A stretch of 19,042 nt of DNA from an uncultured Bacillota bacterium. Lineage in GTDB: Bacteria > Bacillota > Limnochordia > Limnochordales > ZCTH02-B6. Location: the NCBI GenBank assembly GCA_937916565.1, contig CALFSR010000072.1, positions 1-19,042 on the forward strand. The letters run 5' to 3'. The notes beneath the pieces are model-generated. The model was not told the origin of the DNA. It searched no databases and saw only the letters and a list, made by a program, of their open reading frames with translations. The position numbers and the translations under genes are program-made. Shown piece by piece: positions 15,312 to 19,042 of the stretch (the first letter of the stretch is position 1; every line of letters begins with the position of its first letter).

Positions 15312-16556
15312 TCAGTCCTTGTACGGGTCGAACTCGTCCAAGGGCGCCATGGCGACGCCGATGGGCCTGAGCACGTGCAGGACGTCAAAGGTGTCGATGT
15401 GGGCGTCCAGCACTTCCTGCAGCTTGCGGTAGACCCCCGGCGCCTCGTCGGGTCCGCCGCCGCGGAGCTCGACGCCCAGTTCCTTCATGCGGCGCAGCAC
15501 GCTTTCCATGGAGATCGCGCCGCCGACCCGGACCCGCTTGCCCTTGACCCGGCGCCAGCGCCCGGCCGCCTGTGTACGGCTCATGATGCGGCCGGCCCCG
15601 TGGACGGTGCTGAAGAGAGCCGCCCGGGCCACCGGCGTATCCTTTCCCCGCACGACGACGGAGATGTCGCCCATGCTGCCGCCGATGAAGCTCACTTGCC
15701 CCGGATGGCACGGCGTGGCGCCCTTGCGCACGACGATGACCTTTTCGCCGTCGTGCTCTTCCTCCCAGGCGAAGTTGTGGTGGTTGTGCACCGACATCGT
15801 CGCCCGGGCGCCCAGGATGCGCAGCACCTGGTCGACGACGACGTCGCGCCCGGCGTAGGCGTAGCGGCCCGCGAGCTGCATCGCCTCGTGGTACGCCTGC
15901 CCCAGGGCCGTGTCGAGCCGCAGCAGCGTGGGCGGGTGATCCATCGACTCGCCGCCGGACGGCGCGTCAAACGGCCTGCCGCTCGCCAGGTTAAGGAAGC
16001 CCGTGGCCGTCTTGTGCCCAAAGCCGCGGGAGCCGAAGTGCACCGCCACCCACAGGTCGCCCGTGGCCGGCTCCTCCAGGAGGTCCACGTAGTGGTTGCC
16101 CGCGCCGACGGTGCCGAGCTGCTGGTAGGCCAAGTCTTTGAGGGCCCGGACGCCCGGGTGGACGTCCCAGCGGGGGTCTTCAAAGACCGGGTGTTCGATG
16201 GGCCGCGGGTTTTTGCGCCCGATGCCGAAGCTGATCTCCTTGAAAATGCGGTCCATCAGCCGGGTGAGGTCGGGGCGCACGTCGGCCGCCTTGAGGTTCG
16301 TGCGGACCGCCTTGTTGCCGCAGCCGATGTCGAAACCGACGCCGGAAGGAGACGTGAGGCCCCTGTAGGCTACGACGCAGCCGATGGGCATGGAGTAGCC
16401 TTTGTGGGCGTCGGCGCACAGCACCGCCCCGGCCGTCTCCGGCGGCGCGGCGCAGCGCTGGATCTGCGCGGTGGTATCGGCGTCGGGCTCGCCGAAGATG
16501 ACGATGCCGTCCATGATGCGGGGCGGCCGCATGCCGGCCAGGCTGCTTTGGCCCAT
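15312..16556 (-). CDS. rtcB: RtcB RNA-splicing ligase
   Basis: A GTP- and Mn-dependent ligase (414 aa) that joins 2',3'-cyclic phosphate or 3'-phosphate RNA ends to 5'-OH ends, used in tRNA repair or splicing and RNA damage repair. Family motifs are complete: CADAHKGYSMPIG (47-59), PSGVGFDIGCGNK (70-82, metal ligands D76 and C79), GTVGAGNHYVD (148-158, H155), HFGSRGFGH (173-181, H173), SVHNHHNF (255-262), GATPCHPGQVSFIGGSMG (279-296) and HGAGR (319-323), whose histidine H319 takes the GMP. Length is normal. ATG 16556 is chosen: GAGGTGA is 5 nt upstream, and an earlier ATG (16586) falls inside a likely -10 box. Neither RtcA, archease nor RtcR is next to it; its divergent neighbour is trmL, also a tRNA gene. 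Confidence 0.95.
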   Translation of the reverse strand: MGQSSLAGMRPPRIMDGIVIFGEPDADTTAQIQRCAAPPETAGAVLCADAHKGYSMPIGCVVAYRGLTSPSGVGFDIGCGNKAVRTNLKAADVRPDLTRLMDRIFKEISFGIGRKNPRPIEHPVFEDPRWDVHPGVRALKDLAYQQLGTVGAGNHYVDLLEEPATGDLWVAVHFGSRGFGHKTATGFLNLASGRPFDAPSGGESMDHPPTLLRLDTALGQAYHEAMQLAGRYAYAGRDVVVDQVLRILGARATMSVHNHHNFAWEEEHDGEKVIVVRKGATPCHPGQVSFIGGSMGDISVVVRGKDTPVARAALFSTVHGAGRIMSRTQAAGRWRRVKGKRVRVGGAISMESVLRRMKELGVELRGGGPDEAPGVYRKLQEVLDAHIDTFDVLHVLRPIGVAMAPLDEFDPYKD

Positions 16557-16584
16557 CGCGTTCACCTCAAGTCCCTCCGCCACC

Positions 16585-16593
16585 ATCTTATCA
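16585..16593 (-). promoter_or_regulatory. Extended -10 promoter of rtcB
   Basis: On the minus strand TGATAAGAT is an extended -10 (TGn plus TAAGAT), 29 nt before the rtcB ATG. The -35 region (about 16608-16613, TTCCGG) is poor, as often with extended -10 promoters. It overlaps the intergenic motif copy at 16610-16625 and the palindrome GTTTCCCCGGAAAC (16602-16615). No sigma-54 -24/-12 pair of the kind used by RtcR-controlled genes is visible. Confidence 0.45.
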
Positions 16594-16609
16594 CCCGCCG
16601 TGTTTCCCC

Positions 16610-16625
16610 GGAAACCGGAGCCGGG
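16610..16625 (+). repeat. Intergenic 16-bp motif, copy 4
   Basis: GGAAACCGGAGCCGGG matches the copy at 24-39 at 15 of 16 bases. It sits over the likely -35 region of rtcB, next to the tandem repeat, in the rtcB/trmL divergent gap. Confidence 0.45.
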
Positions 16626-16630
16626 GAGAC

Positions 16631-16701
16631 GGGGGCTTGCGAAGCGGGAGCAGCGGGTTGGCGCCGGGGGCTTGCGACGGCCAAGCAGCGGGCTGGCGCC
16701 G
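16631..16701. repeat. 35-bp tandem duplication between rtcB and trmL
   Basis: Two 36-base units (16631-16666 and 16666-16701, period 35) match at 30 of 36 positions by hand alignment. Both begin GGGGGCTTGCGA and end in GGCGCCG; differences cluster in the middle. The pair fills the space between the rtcB promoter and the trmL -35 box and contains no gene. Confidence 0.7.
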
Positions 16702-16730
16702 TTGCCCCCGGACAAGCGGGGGGCTAGAAT
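16702..16730 (+). promoter_or_regulatory. Sigma-A promoter of trmL
   Basis: TTGCCC (16702-16707, four of six) and TAGAAT (16725-16730, five of six) are separated by exactly 17 nt. Transcription would start near 16737, giving a leader of about 90 nt. The -35 directly follows the second tandem-repeat unit. Confidence 0.55.
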
Positions 16731-16826
16731 GGAAGCTGTTAACACGCCGCGGAAGGCACCGCCGCAGGACCGCCCGGCCCTTGGCCGGCGCGGGCACGGC
16801 GACCTCGCGGCCGGAGGCGGTCATGA

Positions 16827-17291
16827 GTGCCTTTTCACATCGTGCTGGTGGAGCCCGAGATCGCGGCCAACACCGGCAACATCGCCCGCACGTGCGCGTG
16901 TACGGGGATGACGCTCCATCTTGTGCACCCGCTCGGATTCGCGACCGACGACCGGACGCTCCGCCGGGCTGGGCTCGACTACTGGCACGTCATGCCCATC
17001 CACTACCACAACTCGTTTGACGAGCTCATGGCAGGCCACCCGGGCGTGCGGCCGATCTTCGTGGCTACGCAAGGGAAGCGGCTTTACACCGACGTGCGGT
17101 ATCGCCCCGGCGACTGGCTCGTCTTTGGGAAAGAAAGCGTCGGGCTGTCCGACGATATCCTCGAGAACTACCCCGGCACCATCGTCCGCATCCCGATGCA
17201 GCCGGGCCTGCGCTCCCTCAACCTGGCCACGGCCGTCGGCATCGTCGCCTATGAGGCGCTGCGGCAGATCGGGTTTCCCAACCTCGTGTAG
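16827..17291 (+). CDS. trmL: tRNA (cytidine(34)-2'-O)-methyltransferase TrmL
   Basis: A small SPOUT-fold methylase (154 aa) that uses S-adenosylmethionine to methylate the 2'-O of the wobble base (position 34) in certain leucine tRNAs, improving decoding. The whole protein follows the TrmL/YibK pattern: IVLVEPEIAANTGNIART (5-22), HPLGF (34-38), RRAGLDYW (46-53), VFGKESVGL (99-107) and RIPMQPGLRSLNLATAVGIV (121-140), the last forming the trefoil-knot cofactor site. The GTG start is set by GGAGG (16813-16817) with a 9-nt spacer and by the family's start at the first strand. An ATG 4 nt earlier is out of frame. It is divergent from rtcB and followed after 120 nt by the MscS gene. Confidence 0.95.
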   Translation: MPFHIVLVEPEIAANTGNIARTCACTGMTLHLVHPLGFATDDRTLRRAGLDYWHVMPIHYHNSFDELMAGHPGVRPIFVATQGKRLYTDVRYRPGDWLVFGKESVGLSDDILENYPGTIVRIPMQPGLRSLNLATAVGIVAYEALRQIGFPNLV

Positions 17292-17296
17292 GATGG

Positions 17297-17335
17297 ACGG
17301 GCCGCAGGGTGCTGATGCGGCCGCACGGGCCGCAG
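17297..17335 (+). other. Mutually exclusive hairpins after trmL
   Basis: ACGGGCCGCAG occurs twice (17297-17307 and 17325-17335), 28 bases apart. The sequence between contains TGCGGCC (17316-17322), which can pair with the GGCCGCA of either copy, so two alternative stems compete. No U-run follows. The structure lies 5 nt past the trmL stop and 76 nt before the MscS start. Confidence 0.4.
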
Positions 17336-17411
17336 CCCGGGTGCGTTTCCAGAGTTTCTGGGCAGGAACCTTGCTTGCCCGGAGGAATTGGGAAACCAGG
17401 GTGAAGGCGCC

Positions 17412-18572
17412 ATGTTGCAGTGGCTAAAGGACGGGCTTCCCGCCCTGTTTACGATGGATGGCCTGCTCCGGATCGGACAAGCCATCGTCGGCATTCTCGC
17501 CATCGTCTTGCTCGCCCGGATCGCCTTGGGCGTCGCCAACCGGCTGGTCGACCACATTTTTCTGGCCACCAACGGGCGGACCCGGTTCAACCGGATGGAC
17601 GAAAAGCGGGCCCGCACCATCGCGTCCCTTATCAAGAGCGTCACGTACTACACGGTGTATTTTGTCGCGGGCGTCATGATCCTGGACGGGCTCGGGCTCA
17701 ACACGTCGTCCCTTTTGGCTGCGGCCGGCGTGGCGGGCCTGGCCATCGGTTTCGGCGCGCAAAACCTGGTCAAAGACGTCGTATCGGGCTTCTTCATTTT
17801 GTTTGAAGACCAGTTCCATGTGGGAGACTACGTGACCACCGCCGGCGTGTCCGGAATCGTCGAATTCATCGGCTTGCGGACCACGTGGGTGCGGGCCTTT
17901 GACGGGTCGCTGCACATCATCCCCAACGGGGAGATGCGCATGGTGACCAACCATATGGGCCCCAAGATGCGGGTCATGTTCCAGGTCGCGATTCCCTTCG
18001 AAGAGGACGTCGACCGGGCCATCCAAGCGCTGCAGGAAGCGTTTGACGCGATTAAGCAGTCCGGGGAGCTGCCGGACCTAATCGAGGGGCCGACCGTACT
18101 GGGCGTTCAGGAGCTGAGCGAGCGGGGCGTGGAGCTCCTGATCTGGGCCCAGGTCAAGACGATGACCCAGTGGGCCATGACCCGGGAGTTGCGCAAGCGG
18201 GTGAAGCAGGTGCTGGACGCGCACGGCATAACGGTGGCGTTCCCCCGCCGGCTCATGGTGCTGGACCAGGCGGGTGCAACGGGGGCTTTCGGCGGGGCGG
18301 CGCCGGTGCCGCAGGACGCGGCGGCTGCCCCGGGCGCCCAAGGAGCGTCCGGTGGGCGAGGCGGGGCCGGGCAGCCGGAAACCGCCTCTACGCCGGTGAT
18401 GGACACGCCGCCGGGGGCGTTGTCGGCGACGGAAACCGGCGATCAGCCGGACCCGGGACCCGGGCCGGACGTGGTGCCCCAGCCCGGCGTGCCCAAGCAC
18501 GCTGTTTCGCCGCGGGAAAGCGGCGGCGGACAAGGCGGGATGACCCGGAAAGGAAGCACGTCCGGGTCCTGA
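17412..18572 (+). CDS. MscS-family mechanosensitive channel
   Basis: A small-conductance mechanosensitive channel (386 aa) of the cytoplasmic membrane that opens under hypo-osmotic tension. There are three helices (about 20-45, 75-95 and 97-130). The pore helix TM3 has the typical Ala/Gly packing, AAAGVAGLAIGFGAQNLVKD (103-122), then FEDQFHVGDYV (131-141) opening the beta domain and HIIPNGEM (168-175). The cytoplasmic alpha-beta domain ends near 285. The remaining 100 or so residues are Gly/Pro/Ala-rich and probably disordered, which E. coli MscS (286 aa) lacks. ATG 17412 is preferred because AGGGTGA lies 7 nt upstream; an in-frame TTG at 17388 is only 2 nt from GGAGG. It is co-transcribed with the PspC gene 21 nt downstream. 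Confidence 0.93.
   Translation: MLQWLKDGLPALFTMDGLLRIGQAIVGILAIVLLARIALGVANRLVDHIFLATNGRTRFNRMDEKRARTIASLIKSVTYYTVYFVAGVMILDGLGLNTSSLLAAAGVAGLAIGFGAQNLVKDVVSGFFILFEDQFHVGDYVTTAGVSGIVEFIGLRTTWVRAFDGSLHIIPNGEMRMVTNHMGPKMRVMFQVAIPFEEDVDRAIQALQEAFDAIKQSGELPDLIEGPTVLGVQELSERGVELLIWAQVKTMTQWAMTRELRKRVKQVLDAHGITVAFPRRLMVLDQAGATGAFGGAAPVPQDAAAAPGAQGASGGRGGAGQPETASTPVMDTPPGALSATETGDQPDPGPGPDVVPQPGVPKHAVSPRESGGGQGGMTRKGSTSGS
18542..18568 (+). other. Hairpin at the mscS/pspC gene junction
   Basis: GACCCGG (18542-18548) pairs with CCGGGTC (18562-18568) over a 13-nt loop, inside the last codons of the channel gene and just before the strong ribosome site of the PspC gene. It could modulate coupling between the two genes or protect the downstream mRNA. 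Confidence 0.35.
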
Positions 18573-18593
18573 AGGGCGGAGGAGGTTGCAGCG

Positions 18594-19022
18594 ATGAGCA
18601 AGCGGCTGTACCGGTCGCGCACGGACCGTGTCTTGGGCGGTGTATGTGGAGGCCTGGGGCGGTACTTGGACGTCGACCCTACGCTGGTGCGCCTGGCGTG
18701 GCTGGTGATGGTGCTGCTCGCGGGCAGCGGGGTGGTCCTGTACGTAGCGGCGTGGATCCTCATCCCGCGGGAGCCCCGAGAGGGTTATCTAGATGATGAG
18801 TATCCCGCGAGGCGGGGCAACGACGGTTCCCGCAGTCCCGGGCTCGAGATCGGCCGGGTGCTCGGCTGGCTGCTGGTCGTGTTCGGCGCGATCGTATTCT
18901 TGCGCCTGATCGGCGGCGTGCTGGCGTGGATGTTCGAGCCGGGGGTCTTCCTCGCACTTTTGCTGGTCGTCGCCGGGCTGTTCCTGCTCGGCAAAAAGGG
19001 GAGCGGCTCCCGGGTGCGGTAA
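18594..19022 (+). CDS. PspC-domain membrane protein
   Basis: A small membrane protein (142 aa) with a PspC domain at 3-58: RLYRSRTDRVLGGVCGGLG, then YLDVDPTLVRLAW and a first helix (about 31-56) ending ILIP. In proteobacteria PspC helps sense envelope stress and signal to PspA; in Gram-positive bacteria similar stand-alone proteins occur with LiaI/LiaF-like partners. After an acidic linker (62-84), two more hydrophobic segments follow (about 86-113 and 116-135), like a LiaI/DUF5668-type tail, and the protein ends in a basic stretch. The start has a near-perfect AGGAGGT 7 nt upstream. Coupling to an MscS channel gene suggests a shared envelope-stress role (inference). No PspA or LiaRS gene is in the window. 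Confidence 0.9.
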   Translation: MSKRLYRSRTDRVLGGVCGGLGRYLDVDPTLVRLAWLVMVLLAGSGVVLYVAAWILIPREPREGYLDDEYPARRGNDGSRSPGLEIGRVLGWLLVVFGAIVFLRLIGGVLAWMFEPGVFLALLLVVAGLFLLGKKGSGSRVR

Positions 19023-19042
19023 ACCCGCCGGCTTCCGGGGCC

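Noticed and set aside
12995..15388. A 797-codon open frame on the minus strand across both ABC permeases
   Set aside because: It is antisense to two clear membrane protein genes. Its product is rich in His, Arg, Gln and Pro with no domain, which is what the complement of GC-rich hydrophobic codons yields.

Overview
The window is GC-rich bacterial chromosome: 15 protein genes, mostly on short operons, with strong AGGAGGTG-type ribosome sites, several GTG starts and no mobile element, CRISPR array or tRNA/rRNA gene that I can see. GC-rich sequence, strong Shine-Dalgarno sites, a mix of trmL, PspC, MscS and DUF4010 genes and a Ski2/HelY-type helicase fit a high-GC (possibly thermophilic) Bacillota or a Chloroflexota/Actinomycetota-like lineage; this placement is inference and is weak.

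Layout, left to right. 47-1312 (-) is a secreted class A beta-lactamase-fold serine hydrolase. Divergent from it is an MFS transporter (1453-2853), then an MgtC/SapB-DUF4010 membrane protein (3039-4322) of clearly lower GC. A minimal Ski2-like/DSHCT RNA helicase lies at 4361-6496 (-). Next is a molybdenum hydroxylase block: a MocA-like cytidylyltransferase (6632-7306, +) converges on a four-gene minus-strand operon that reads FAD subunit, 2Fe-2S subunit, Mo-binding subunit and a MoaD/ThiS-like protein (11471 down to 7325). The genes overlap by 1 and 4 nt or are 15 nt apart, so they are translationally coupled. MocA would load the cytosine dinucleotide form of the Mo cofactor that this enzyme class uses. 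The substrate cannot be read from sequence; the CO dehydrogenase active-site loop is absent.

A 350-base divergent control region (11472-11821) carries a near-consensus sigma-A promoter and operator-like symmetry. It leads into an ABC-2 export operon (ATPase 11822-12952, permeases 13070-13942 and 13979-14881) that ends at a small hairpin. A 49-codon single-pass membrane protein gene (15050-15199) follows, then the RNA ligase rtcB (15312-16556, -). Across a divergent region with a 35-bp tandem duplication sits trmL (16827-17291, +), a tRNA wobble-base methylase. The right end is a two-gene envelope operon: an MscS-type channel with a long disordered tail (17412-18572) and a PspC-domain protein (18594-19022).

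The most interesting structure outside genes is a 16-bp motif (GGAAACCGGCGCCGGG and close variants) found four times in non-coding DNA, the 350-base divergent control region, and the rtcB/trmL tandem repeat. I do not see convincing evidence of a wholly new defence or biosynthetic system. The least familiar proteins are the MoaD-like protein with residues after its GGG, the trimmed DSHCT helicase, and the 49-aa tail-anchored protein.
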